Notes under the pieces: generated by a model
What the model saw: the letters and a program-made list of their open reading frames with translations, nothing else
What the model was told of the DNA's origin: nothing
Databases searched by the model: none
Assembly: GCA_014584295.1 (NCBI GenBank)
Contig: JACTNC010000019.1
Coordinates: forward strand, 186,001-250,000
DNA length: 64,000 nucleotides
From: Verrucomicrobiota bacterium
Lineage (GTDB): Bacteria; Verrucomicrobiota; Verrucomicrobiia; Opitutales; Opitutaceae
Direction of reading: 5' to 3'
Shown: positions 1-8,423 of the stretch, piece by piece
How the letters are laid out: each line of letters opens with the position of its first letter
Position numbering within the stretch: position 1 is the stretch's first letter
Position numbers and translations under genes: made by a program

Positions 1-2
1 TG

Positions 3-455
3 GTTCGACCTGGGAAGGTGCTGCTGCTCCCGGAGGGCTCCGTCTCCTCCATGGATGTGGCTCCCGCCGTCAAAGCCACTCCATCGACTTCCTCTCGTGG
101 ATCCAATCCCGTGAAACATGCGGTACAGCCGAACGAAACCCTTGGTGCGATTGCGCGCCGCTATGGAATCAGCGTCGGCGAGCTTGTGACGGCGAACAAT
201 ATCCAGGATCCGTCAAGGATTCGATTTGGTCAGGAACTGATCATCCCCGGCTGGAGTGCGCCGAAGTCCGCTTCAGCGCCGGCGGAAACTAAACCCGCTG
301 CGCAGCCCGAGCCGGCGCCCATCACGCCCGCGGAGCAGGCATCGCCGCTCACGCCGGTGGCCGAGCCGGCGGCTCAAAACAATTCGCAGATCCCGATAAT
401 CAAGATCGAGGATCCGTCGCGCACCTCCACTCCGGAAAGCCGCCCAGCTCCATGA
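3..455 (+). CDS. LysM-domain protein, 5' end outside the window
   Basis: The reading frame is open to the left edge of the window, so the true start probably lies upstream; a GTG at 18 is the first start codon inside. About residues 30-80 form one LysM module: the HAVQPNETLGAIARRYGIS core, an NNIQDPSRI segment and a GQELIIPGW end. LysM modules bind peptidoglycan or chitin-like glycan. The rest is a low-complexity Pro/Ala/Glu-rich tail (PAETKPAAQPEPAP), typical of a flexible envelope linker. No catalytic domain is visible in the part present. It lies 55 nt upstream of ftsW on the same strand, which suggests a cell-wall or septum-associated role. Function beyond glycan binding is inference. Confidence 0.75.
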   Translation, partial: VRPGKVLLLPEGSVSSMDVAPAVKATPSTSSRGSNPVKHAVQPNETLGAIARRYGISVGELVTANNIQDPSRIRFGQELIIPGWSAPKSASAPAETKPAAQPEPAPITPAEQASPLTPVAEPAAQNNSQIPIIKIEDPSRTSTPESRPAP

Positions 456-510
456 ACTGAGCCCTGAGTCTGATTTCCGGAATGCCGGTCCCTTTTTCAG
501 ATAACCCTCG

Positions 511-1683
511 ATGCCGTCCACTCCCCAAGCGCGCTCTCACGATCACTCCCGCGGAATTCTGTCACTTACTCCCGCGACATTGATTGTGGTGTGCGCGATA
601 GCGCTTACCTTTCTCGGGCTCACCGTGCTTTTCAGTGCCAGTGTGTCCTTCAAGCAGGGGCCCTTTTTCTACCTTGGGAAGCAACTGGTCGGCGTCGTGA
701 TGGCGGCCGGACTTTGCGTCATCGTGAGCAGGATCGACCTCGAACTGAGCCGCCGCTATGTCTGGGTCATTGGAGGCCTCGCGATTCTGGCGCTCATCCT
801 CGTGCTGCTGCCCGGACTGGGAATAACGGTCAAGGGGAGCCGCCGGTGGCTGGGAATTGGCAGCTTGCGCCTGCAGGTTTCCGAATTCGCAAAACTGGCA
901 ATGGTGGTCTGCGTGGCGCATTACCTGGCGTCAAATCAGACTCGAATCACCGAATTTCGCAGGGGATACCTCGTTCCGCTCCTGATGATCGGCGCCTTTG
1001 CAGGATTGATCCTGCTCGAGCCGGATTTTGGCACCGCGGCGCTCACGGTGGCCGTGGGTCTGCTGATGATGTTTCTTGCGGGTGCACGCTGGGCGCATGT
1101 GCTTCCCACCGTGGCGATGGCTGCGATCGGATTCGCGGTGATGGTGATGCACAATCCCAATCGCCTGCGACGCTTCGTCGCCTTTCTCGATGTCGAGGGA
1201 AACAAGCAGGAGGGCACCTATCAGCTCTATCAGTCGCTGGCCGCTTTTGCGGTCGGGGGCACCGAAGGCGCGGGACTCGGCCAGGGACGCCAGCAGATGA
1301 ATTTCCTCCCTGAAGCGCATACGGATTTTGTGTTCGCTGTTGTCGGTGAGGAGCTCGGTCTCTGGTTTACGCTCGGAGTGGTGGCGGTGTTCTTGATTCT
1401 GTTCATTGCCGGACTGATTCACCTGCGCCGTGCGCCGAATCTGTTTCAATACCTGCTGGTGGCTGGGGCTCTGCTCCTGATCACTCTTCAGGCGGTGATC
1501 AACCTGGGGGTTGTCACGGGGATTTTTCCCACGAAGGGGATGTCTCTGCCGTTCATCAGTGCCGGGCTTTCCAATCTCATGCTGATGGGGCTCCTGCTCG
1601 GCATCCTGACAAACACGCAGCGATCCTGGGTGAGGCCAACCTGGGCGCGCGGATCCCGCGGATTGGAGGAGGTTGCATCTTGA
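511..1683 (+). CDS. ftsW: FtsW, septal peptidoglycan glycosyltransferase (SEDS family)
   Basis: A 390-residue, very hydrophobic polytopic membrane protein of the SEDS family (FtsW/RodA/SpoVE). FtsW polymerises lipid II at the division septum together with a class B PBP. The family signature is clear near the C-terminal third, LPEAHTDFVFAVVGEELG, preceded by GAGLGQGRQQMNF and followed by the GIFPTKGMSLPFISAG stretch before the last helices. Length is normal for FtsW. Position in a division cluster directly before murG argues for FtsW rather than RodA. Its TGA stop overlaps the TTG start of murG, so translation is probably coupled. The start ATG at 511 precedes a short cytoplasmic N-terminus (SHDHSRGILSLTP). 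Confidence 0.95.
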   Translation: MPSTPQARSHDHSRGILSLTPATLIVVCAIALTFLGLTVLFSASVSFKQGPFFYLGKQLVGVVMAAGLCVIVSRIDLELSRRYVWVIGGLAILALILVLLPGLGITVKGSRRWLGIGSLRLQVSEFAKLAMVVCVAHYLASNQTRITEFRRGYLVPLLMIGAFAGLILLEPDFGTAALTVAVGLLMMFLAGARWAHVLPTVAMAAIGFAVMVMHNPNRLRRFVAFLDVEGNKQEGTYQLYQSLAAFAVGGTEGAGLGQGRQQMNFLPEAHTDFVFAVVGEELGLWFTLGVVAVFLILFIAGLIHLRRAPNLFQYLLVAGALLLITLQAVINLGVVTGIFPTKGMSLPFISAGLSNLMLMGLLLGILTNTQRSWVRPTWARGSRGLEEVAS

Positions 1684-2813
1684 GTCGGTTCCTCATTTCG
1701 TGCGGCGGCACTGGCGGGCATCTTTCGCCCGGAATTGCGCTTGCGGAAGGACTTATTGCGCGTGGCCACCGCGTGCGTCTTCTCATCAGCCAAAAGAAGG
1801 TCGACGCGCGCCTCATCGAAAAGTATGCGAACCTGGAATTCGAGCCCATACCGGGCACAGGCTTTTCCTGGCGTCCAGTTCAACTGGTGCGTTTCCTGTG
1901 GCAGCAGTCGCGTGGATTTCTCAAGAGCCTGAGTCTGGTGCGCCGATTCAAGCCTGATGCCGTCATCGGATTTGGCGGCTTTACCTCGGCAGCATTCATC
2001 GCTGCTGGAGCATTTACGGGACTTCCCGTGGTTCTCCACGAGGCCAACCGTGTTCCCGGGCGTGCGGTCAGACTCATGGGGCAGTTTGCCCGGCGGGTCT
2101 ATCTTCCTCCGGGCGTCAGCATGTCCAGATTGTCGGACGATGTCGTGCGTGAAGCGGCGCTCCCAGTGCGGCGTGAGTTCAGGCGCGAGCCGACGGGTGA
2201 GGCTCGGAAACAACTCGGACTCGAAGAAGCGAGGCGTGTGGTGGTGGTGCTGGGAGGAAGCCAGGGCGCCGCACCCCTGAACACCTGGGCCCGTAGCGCG
2301 CTCGACACCCTGACTGCAGAGGGAATTCAGGTGTACTGTGTGACAGGCCAGGGCAAGGGAGCGGCTGAGCATTTCGACAAGGTTTCGAATTCGGGCGAGC
2401 GCGTCAGACATGTGTTTGTTCCCTTCAGTGATCAGATGGCGACGCTCTATTCTGCGGCGGATCTTGTGGTGTCACGTGCCGGAGCAGGAACCCTTGCTGA
2501 ACTGATGCGAATCGGAACTCCCGCCGTGCTCGTGCCCTATCCGTTTGCCGCCGACAATCATCAGGAAGCCAATGCCGAATACTTTGTTGGGCAGGGTTGC
2601 GGAGATGTGCTGTCGCAGGAGGACCTGGGTGAATTGACCCGTCGGGTGCGGAGGTATTTCTCGTCCGGGGAGATCCGTGCCCAGTTCAGGGCAAGTTTCG
2701 GGCGTGTCGATCGTACCGATCCGGTGCCGGCGATGGTGGCGGACCTGGAGGAGATTGCGCGTCGTGATGGGCGCGGCACGGCGATTTTGCCGGGAACGAC
2801 AGGACTGGCATGA
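1680..2813 (+). CDS. murG: MurG, lipid II synthase (GlcNAc transferase)
   Basis: UDP-N-acetylglucosamine:N-acetylmuramyl-(pentapeptide) pyrophosphoryl-undecaprenol GlcNAc transferase, which converts lipid I to lipid II on the inner face of the membrane. The N-terminal glycine-rich loop SCGGTGGHLSPGIALAEGL is diagnostic. A second loop, VVLGGSQGAAPLN, and the UDP-GlcNAc-binding region AGAGTLAELMRIGTPAVLVPYPFAADNHQ follow in the C-terminal half. Length (377 residues) is normal. The start is a TTG at 1680 overlapping the ftsW stop; a strong GGAGGAGG ribosome binding site lies just upstream (about 1665-1672). Its own stop overlaps the start of the murC-murB fusion by 4 nt (ATGA). Confidence 0.96.
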   Translation: MSRFLISCGGTGGHLSPGIALAEGLIARGHRVRLLISQKKVDARLIEKYANLEFEPIPGTGFSWRPVQLVRFLWQQSRGFLKSLSLVRRFKPDAVIGFGGFTSAAFIAAGAFTGLPVVLHEANRVPGRAVRLMGQFARRVYLPPGVSMSRLSDDVVREAALPVRREFRREPTGEARKQLGLEEARRVVVVLGGSQGAAPLNTWARSALDTLTAEGIQVYCVTGQGKGAAEHFDKVSNSGERVRHVFVPFSDQMATLYSAADLVVSRAGAGTLAELMRIGTPAVLVPYPFAADNHQEANAEYFVGQGCGDVLSQEDLGELTRRVRRYFSSGEIRAQFRASFGRVDRTDPVPAMVADLEEIARRDGRGTAILPGTTGLA

Positions 2814-5158
2814 GACGCGTTGCACCACCATCCCTTTTCGGACGCGAAGTCACCGCGATTCATTGCGCAGGTGTCGGTGGCATGGGCGTGGGTCCGCTCG
2901 CCATTTACCTTGCTCAGTCAGGCTTCCGCACAAGCGGAGAGGATGACGCGATGACCGATGCGATGAAGGCGCAACTGGAACGTGCGGGAGTCGTCCTCAC
3001 CGCCGTGGGCGCTGTGCCTTCCGAGTGCAGTCTCGTCGTTGCGTCGTCTGCCATTGTGGCGTCGCACCCTGTTATGGTCCAGGCGCGGAAACAGGGCATT
3101 CCCGTGGTCCGCCGTGGGGAACTGCTTGCCGAGGTGACGCGCGATAAGAAGTTTGTGGCGATCTGTGGTTCACACGGGAAGACGACGACCACGGCGATGC
3201 TCATCACGGCCATCCGATCAGGAGGGTTTCCCGCGGGATATATTCTTGGCGGACTTTTTGCGGATGATTCCGTTCCTCCCGCACGCGTGGGCTCGAATGA
3301 GTGGGTCGTCGCCGAGGTGGACGAGAGCGACGGCACGATTGACCGGTTTTCGCCAGGGTTAACGGTTGCAGTAAATCTCGATTGGGATCATCCGGATCAC
3401 TATCGGAGGCCGGCAGACATCGAGGATACGTTTCGGGCGTTGTTCCGTCGGACGAGCGGTCCCGTGCTTGTGAGCGACGCGTGTGCGATGTCGCAACGTG
3501 TGGCGGCGGGGCGAATTGTGATCACCTTTGGCAGGACCGGGGACTTTTCCGGTACGCTTCAGCGTGTCACTCCCAGCCATTCCGTGGTTTCGCTGGGAGG
3601 GCGGTTCTCAGTGAAATCAGCAACGGTCGCGGCGCATGGTGATTTCAATGTCACCAACGCAACGGCAGCGCTCGCTGCGGCGCAGCTCATGGGAGTCTCG
3701 ATCTCCTCGGAATCGCTGGCCAGCTATCCGGGTGTGCGACGCCGGCAGGCCGTGCTCCTCAACGAGGGCGGAATCATCGCGATGGAGGACTACGCGCATC
3801 ATCCGGCGGAGGTCCGAGCTCTGATTGCAAGCCTGAGGCAGCGCATCGCCGCGGCTGAACGCATGGAGGAGTACAACCGGCTGATCGTGGTGTTTCAGCC
3901 TCATCGCTACAGTCGGACCGCGCAATTCAAGACGGAATTTGCAGCGGCGCTGTCCCCGGCCTCGCGTGTCTTCCTGCTCGATGTATACGGCGCGGGTGAG
4001 ACCGCAATGGCGGGGGGGACCACGGCGGACCTGTATGCCGAGATGAAGAGGATGTCACCGGAACAGGACGTGACGTATTTGCCAGGTGACCGCGCGGGTT
4101 TCCGGCGGGCGCTAGAGCGCACGGTGAGGCGGGGCGACTGGGTTGCCTTCGTGGGCGCGGGCGATATCGACCGGGATGCGCGCATCTGGCTCGAAGGGCA
4201 TGCGGCACAGAAGGCAAAGGCGGCGCAATGGGATGCGCTTGCACAGACCATTACTCGTAGTGTTTCCACCGATACGAAAGTCTCCCGCGAGGAGGGGCTG
4301 GCATCAAGGACCACGATGCGGGTGGGCGGGGCTGCTCGGATTTTTTGCGAGCCAGCGGCCATCGCGGACCTACAGACGGTGGTGCGGATTGCGAGGGCGC
4401 AGGGGATTCCGACTTTCGTGTTAGGTCGGGGATCCAATCTTCTGGTGCCTGACGAAGGAGTCGACGGGATCGTGATCAGCCTCGGACATGAGAACTGGCA
4501 GACATTTGATGTGCAGCCGAACGGACGCATTCGCGTGGGTGCGGGGCTGCGGCTCAAGAATCTCTGCGGACTTGCGACGAAGGCGGGACTCAAGGGTTTT
4601 GAGTTTCTTGAAGGCATACCCGGCAATGTGGGCGGCGCGTTGCGAATGAACGCGGGCGCCATGGGAGGCTGGATGTTTGATGTCGTTGAAGAGGTTCAAA
4701 TGATGCTTCCTGACGGCAGCGTCGTAGCGCTTCCCAAGGACAGGCTTCATGTCGAGTACCGCCACTGCGCGGAACTCGAACAGGCAATCGCGCTCGGCGC
4801 GATATTGATGCCGTCGACCGCCGCCGAAGCGGAATCCATCAAGCGCCAGATGGATGTTTATCGCGACAAGCGGCTGAAGAGCCAACCGCGTGAGCCGAGC
4901 GCCGGTTGCATATTCAAGAATCCGCCCGGTGACTCGGCTGGGCGTCTGATCGACGCGGCGGGTCTCAAGGGCGCCTGTGTGGGTGATGCCGAGGTGTCTG
5001 CGGTCCACGCCAATTTCATCATCAATCGCGGGAAGGCGACGAGCGCCGATGTCATTTCCTTGGTGCGACAGGTGCGTGCGCGTGTTCGGGAGACCAGCGG
5101 AGTGACCCTTGAGCCGGAAGTTCTGCTCTACGGTGGCTTATGGAAGGATGTCCTATGA
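2810..5158 (+). CDS. murC/murB: MurC-MurB fusion (UDP-MurNAc:L-Ala ligase / UDP-GlcNAc-enolpyruvate reductase)
   Basis: A 782-residue bifunctional protein. Residues 1 to about 470 are MurC: N-terminal nucleotide loop AGVGGMGVGPLA, ATP-binding GSHGKTTTTAM at about 120-130, EVDESDGT, the DWDHPDHY region, then EDYAHHPAEV and FQPHRYSRT in the C-terminal domain. From about 485 the protein becomes a FAD-dependent MurB: SRTTMRVGGAARIF, VLGRGSNLLVPDEG, LEGIPGNVGGALRMNAGAMGG, then EPSAGCIFKNPPGDSAGRLID and a C-terminal LEPEVLLYG. The SAGCIFKNP segment resembles the shorter (type II) MurB class. MurB makes UDP-MurNAc and MurC adds L-Ala to it, so the fusion joins consecutive steps. No stop or frameshift separates the halves. 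Confidence 0.95.
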   Translation: MRRVAPPSLFGREVTAIHCAGVGGMGVGPLAIYLAQSGFRTSGEDDAMTDAMKAQLERAGVVLTAVGAVPSECSLVVASSAIVASHPVMVQARKQGIPVVRRGELLAEVTRDKKFVAICGSHGKTTTTAMLITAIRSGGFPAGYILGGLFADDSVPPARVGSNEWVVAEVDESDGTIDRFSPGLTVAVNLDWDHPDHYRRPADIEDTFRALFRRTSGPVLVSDACAMSQRVAAGRIVITFGRTGDFSGTLQRVTPSHSVVSLGGRFSVKSATVAAHGDFNVTNATAALAAAQLMGVSISSESLASYPGVRRRQAVLLNEGGIIAMEDYAHHPAEVRALIASLRQRIAAAERMEEYNRLIVVFQPHRYSRTAQFKTEFAAALSPASRVFLLDVYGAGETAMAGGTTADLYAEMKRMSPEQDVTYLPGDRAGFRRALERTVRRGDWVAFVGAGDIDRDARIWLEGHAAQKAKAAQWDALAQTITRSVSTDTKVSREEGLASRTTMRVGGAARIFCEPAAIADLQTVVRIARAQGIPTFVLGRGSNLLVPDEGVDGIVISLGHENWQTFDVQPNGRIRVGAGLRLKNLCGLATKAGLKGFEFLEGIPGNVGGALRMNAGAMGGWMFDVVEEVQMMLPDGSVVALPKDRLHVEYRHCAELEQAIALGAILMPSTAAEAESIKRQMDVYRDKRLKSQPREPSAGCIFKNPPGDSAGRLIDAAGLKGACVGDAEVSAVHANFIINRGKATSADVISLVRQVRARVRETSGVTLEPEVLLYGGLWKDVL

Positions 5159-5222
5159 CGCTTGTTGGCACAACCCGAGGCGGAAAACAAAGCTGCCCCT
5201 TCATTCAAAGGAGGCATGAACC

Positions 5223-6155
5223 ATGAATCCGACCGTGGTCGTCTTGAGCGGAGGAACCTCGACCGAGCGCGAAGTTTCGCTGGGATCGGGAAAGGCGTGC
5301 GCGATCGGGCTGGCGCGGAGCTTTCCCACGCGCCTCGTTGTAGTCGATGAAGACGCAGTGCCGTCGGGTCTCGATCCATCCAGGGACGTTGTATTCTCCA
5401 CGCTTCATGGCACCTTTGGCGAGGATGGCGGCATGCAGCGCCTCCTGGACGGCGCCGGCTTTCAGTATACGGGTTGTGACGCTGCGACGAGCGAGCTCAC
5501 CTTTGATAAGGAGCGCACCAAAATGACCGTTGCAGCCGCGGGCGTGGTGGTGCCTCCGGGCGTGGCGTTCAGCGCCGAGGCGAAGCCCACATCGGGAGAA
5601 CTGATCTCGAGGCTCGGACCGCGCATTGTTTTCAAACCCCGGGCATCCGGGAGCAGCATCGGACTGGGGATCTGCGACGGTGCCTCGGCAATCGACGAGA
5701 AGCTGGCGGATATCAGCGGAGGAGAGTGGCTCGCGGAACGTCGCATCATCGGACGGGAGATCACTGTCGGAATCCTCAACGGCACTTCTTTGGGAGTCGT
5801 GGAGATCGTGCCGAATTCCGGGGTGTTCGACTATCGCTCCAAGTACACGAAGGGACTCACGACTTACCGTGCACCTGCGTCACTCCCGGCGACGCTGGCA
5901 ACCGCTGCCCGCGAGGCGGCACAGATTGCGTTTCATGCGTGCGGCTGCCGCGATTACGCGCGTGCAGATTTCATGCTATCGGACGAGGGCGAACTGTTCC
6001 TCCTCGAAATCAACACCCTGCCGGGCATGAAGGAAACGAGTCTCTTGCCGATGAGTGCGGCCTGCGAGGGTTTGGACTTTGCGGCACTGGTGAGGGAAAT
6101 GGCGGTGCCTGCCCTGCGCCGCTTTCACGAGGCGGGCTTGCTTGCGACACGATGA
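5223..6155 (+). CDS. ddl: D-alanine--D-alanine ligase
   Basis: ATP-grasp ligase making D-Ala-D-Ala for the peptidoglycan stem peptide; 310 residues, usual for Ddl. The N-terminal SGGTSTEREVSLGSG and LHGTFGEDGGMQRLLD motifs are diagnostic. ATP-grasp elements include FKPRASGSSIGLGI and the metal-binding end LFLLEINTLPGM. The omega-loop segment FDYRSKYTKG carries the Tyr typical of D-Ala-D-Ala rather than D-Ala-D-lactate ligases. An AAAGGAGG site lies about 9 nt upstream of ATG 5223; a nearer ATG at 5216 is out of frame. The 64-nt spacer after murC-murB is one of the larger gaps in the cluster. The stop overlaps the ftsQ start by 4 nt. Confidence 0.95.
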   Translation: MNPTVVVLSGGTSTEREVSLGSGKACAIGLARSFPTRLVVVDEDAVPSGLDPSRDVVFSTLHGTFGEDGGMQRLLDGAGFQYTGCDAATSELTFDKERTKMTVAAAGVVVPPGVAFSAEAKPTSGELISRLGPRIVFKPRASGSSIGLGICDGASAIDEKLADISGGEWLAERRIIGREITVGILNGTSLGVVEIVPNSGVFDYRSKYTKGLTTYRAPASLPATLATAAREAAQIAFHACGCRDYARADFMLSDEGELFLLEINTLPGMKETSLLPMSAACEGLDFAALVREMAVPALRRFHEAGLLATR

Positions 6156-7201
6156 ATCGTAACGCGACACCGTTTCCTTCAGCCCGATCCTGGCGTGACA
6201 TCCCTCAGGAAATCGCCCCGCGCTCAATGTCGCGGGAAGGTCGCCGTCGACTCACCATGGGCCTGGTGAAGGCCTGTGTGCTAACCGTGGTGATCGCGGT
6301 CGGCGTATGGGCCGCATTCGAACTGGTGGAGCTCTGGCAGCACGATCCTGCCAAGCTTGCGGCTCCGGTAAAATCCGAGCCCCTGCGCGCGATCAAGCTG
6401 AACACCGATGGAGTTCTCGACCTCGAATGGATCCAGGCGAGGCTGAAACTTCCAAAGGGCGTGACGCTGATGGAACTCGACCTTGCTGCGCTGCAGGGCA
6501 AGTTGCTTTCGGATGGTCAGGTGAAGACGGCGGTGCTCACGCGGCGGTTTCCCGACACCCTGGTCGCCAGCCTTCAGGAGCGCTCACCGGTCGGAAGGTT
6601 GCGCGCCGCGGATTCGTCGGGAAATCCCGTTGATCTGCTGGTAGCCCGGGACGGCGTTGTTTTTGCCGGCAGCAACTTTTCCGACACGATGGTTTCCACC
6701 CTGCCGTGGCTGGGAGGCGTGACGTTGCATCGTTCGGGTGAGGGATTCGTGCCGATTTCTGGGATGGAGACGGTAGCGGATCTCCTCGTTACTGCACAGG
6801 GAAACATTCCCGCGCTCTATCGAAACTGGAAGGTCATCTCACTTGAGCGACTTGCGAGCGACGGCGAGATCGTGGTGAAGACAACGGATCCTATGGAGGT
6901 GGTTTTTGGAACGAGGGATGATTTCTTCAAACAGGTCGCCCTTCTTGATGCGGTGCTCGCCGAGATCCGGCTGCACCCGCAGAATCCGGTGTCCACGATC
7001 AATCTCACATACGGGAAGCAGCAGGTTCCCGTTTCGTTTTCCCCTGTGCCCACGCTCAAGGCCCAGCCCTCCGTCGAGGAAGCCGAAGGCACGCCTCGTT
7101 TGAGACCCGAGAGACCCCAGAGCGGCCTCAGGGAGGCGGCAATAACACGTGTGGAAAGACGTCCCCTTTTTCAGCATCAATCCTTTCAACCTCGGAACTA
7201 G
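6152..7201 (+). CDS. ftsQ: FtsQ, division protein with POTRA domain
   Basis: Bitopic division protein (349 residues) expected to bridge early and late divisome proteins. A cytoplasmic N-terminus of about 35 residues (RSWRDIPQEIAPRSMSREGRRR) precedes a single membrane segment, VKACVLTVVIAVGVWAAFEL. After it comes a POTRA-like region: AIKLNTDGVLDLEWIQARLKLPKGVTLMELD and VKTAVLTRRFPDTLVASLQERSPVGRL. The C-terminus is a Pro/Arg-rich tail. Assignment rests on topology, the POTRA pattern and position between ddl and ftsA; FtsQ sequences diverge strongly. I chose ATG 6152, which overlaps the ddl stop (ATGA), although the frame stays open well upstream inside ddl. Confidence 0.88.
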   Translation: MNRNATPFPSARSWRDIPQEIAPRSMSREGRRRLTMGLVKACVLTVVIAVGVWAAFELVELWQHDPAKLAAPVKSEPLRAIKLNTDGVLDLEWIQARLKLPKGVTLMELDLAALQGKLLSDGQVKTAVLTRRFPDTLVASLQERSPVGRLRAADSSGNPVDLLVARDGVVFAGSNFSDTMVSTLPWLGGVTLHRSGEGFVPISGMETVADLLVTAQGNIPALYRNWKVISLERLASDGEIVVKTTDPMEVVFGTRDDFFKQVALLDAVLAEIRLHPQNPVSTINLTYGKQQVPVSFSPVPTLKAQPSVEEAEGTPRLRPERPQSGLREAAITRVERRPLFQHQSFQPRN

Positions 7202-7205
7202 GCCT

Positions 7206-8411
7206 GTGATCTCCCGGACAAAGTACATTGGAGCCGTCGAAATCGGCACATCGAAAATCAGCGTTCTTATTGGTGACATCACCAATCGCAGAAGCCTGAC
7301 GATCATCGGGCTCGGGGAATGCGCTTCGCGTGGAGTCATCAAGGGCGTGGTGGTCGATTTCAAGGCGGCGAGTGAAGCGGCGCACAGTGCGATGCTTCAG
7401 GCCGAACGCAGCGCGGGGGTCCGTATCGACCAGGTCTATCTCGCGCAGACTGGTGGACACATTGACGGCTTCGCGAACGATGGAGAGGTCCGCGTTTCGG
7501 CCGCCAACAACATGGTGAGCGACATTGACATCAACACGGCCTGCAACATCGCGCGCAACAGACAGCTGCCGCCCGGCCGGATGATTGTTCAGCGCCTCAG
7601 GCGGCCGTTTGTGCTCGACGGGCGACTCGTTCCGGATCCGGACAGCCTCGTGGGAAACAGGCTGAAGGTCAGTTACTTCATGGTGCACGGTCTGGAGTCG
7701 AAGATCGCGGACAACATCCATGTGATCCGGGGCTTCAATGTGCAGGTTTCAGAGTTGATTCTCTCGAGCCTGGCATCGGGGATCGTGGTGACCTCGCCCG
7801 GCGACAGGCAGCATGGCGTTCTTGTGCTCGACATAGGCGCGGGAGCGACGGATTACGTGCTTTATCGTGATGGCATGGCCCAGGTGGCTGGTGTGGTTCC
7901 TGTCGGAGGGGCGCATCTTACCAACGATCTTGCGTTGGGGCTGCGCCTGACCGAGGGACAGGCGGAGAAGCTTAAGCTCCGATATGGCCGGGCAACGGTC
8001 GCAACGAGAAGCCGTGAGGAGAAGGTCTGGCTCAACGGGGATTTTGCGATCGGTGACCGCCAGTTTCCCAAGCAGACCATTGAACAGATCACGTCCGCCC
8101 GTGCGCGGGAGATTCTCGAGGTTGTGAGGAAAAAACTTGGCACGGCGCTCGAGCCCGAGCGCACGGGAGCAGGTGTGGTGATTACAGGTGGCGTCTCGAA
8201 GCTCCCCGGAATCGCAGATGCGGCCGGGCAGGTTTTTGGGATTCCGGCACATGTTGCAGAGGGGCCGACGGGTATGGACGACAAGGTCAAGGATCCCGGG
8301 TTTTCAACAGTGCTTGGGTTGCTGAACTACGGATTGACTGATCGAGCCGAAGTGCCTGCACCGGCCCGGAAGGGACAGAATCTCATCAAGAAACTCTTTG
8401 CCTCGGTCTAG
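7206..8411 (+). CDS. ftsA: FtsA, actin-like membrane tether for FtsZ
   Basis: Actin/Hsp70-fold ATPase that anchors FtsZ to the membrane. Seen: N-terminal phosphate loop YIGAVEIGTSKISVLIGD, the SHS2 (1C) domain region around GGHIDGFANDGEVRVS, the second phosphate loop VLVLDIGAGATDYVLYRDG, and VVITGGVSKLPGIADAA. The C-terminus, NLIKKLFASV, is a plausible amphipathic membrane-targeting helix. The start is uncertain. GTG 7206, just after the ftsQ stop, places the family core about 6 residues in and gives 401 residues. An in-frame GTG at 7149 with a better GGGAGG upstream would add 19 residues and overlap ftsQ by 53 nt. ftsZ follows after 12 nt. Confidence 0.93.
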   Translation: MISRTKYIGAVEIGTSKISVLIGDITNRRSLTIIGLGECASRGVIKGVVVDFKAASEAAHSAMLQAERSAGVRIDQVYLAQTGGHIDGFANDGEVRVSAANNMVSDIDINTACNIARNRQLPPGRMIVQRLRRPFVLDGRLVPDPDSLVGNRLKVSYFMVHGLESKIADNIHVIRGFNVQVSELILSSLASGIVVTSPGDRQHGVLVLDIGAGATDYVLYRDGMAQVAGVVPVGGAHLTNDLALGLRLTEGQAEKLKLRYGRATVATRSREEKVWLNGDFAIGDRQFPKQTIEQITSARAREILEVVRKKLGTALEPERTGAGVVITGGVSKLPGIADAAGQVFGIPAHVAEGPTGMDDKVKDPGFSTVLGLLNYGLTDRAEVPAPARKGQNLIKKLFASV

Positions 8412-8423
8412 GCGGATAGTCAC

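Noticed and set aside
1488-2411. 307-codon minus-strand frame over ftsW/murG
   Set aside because: Antisense shadow of two well-identified genes in GC-rich DNA.
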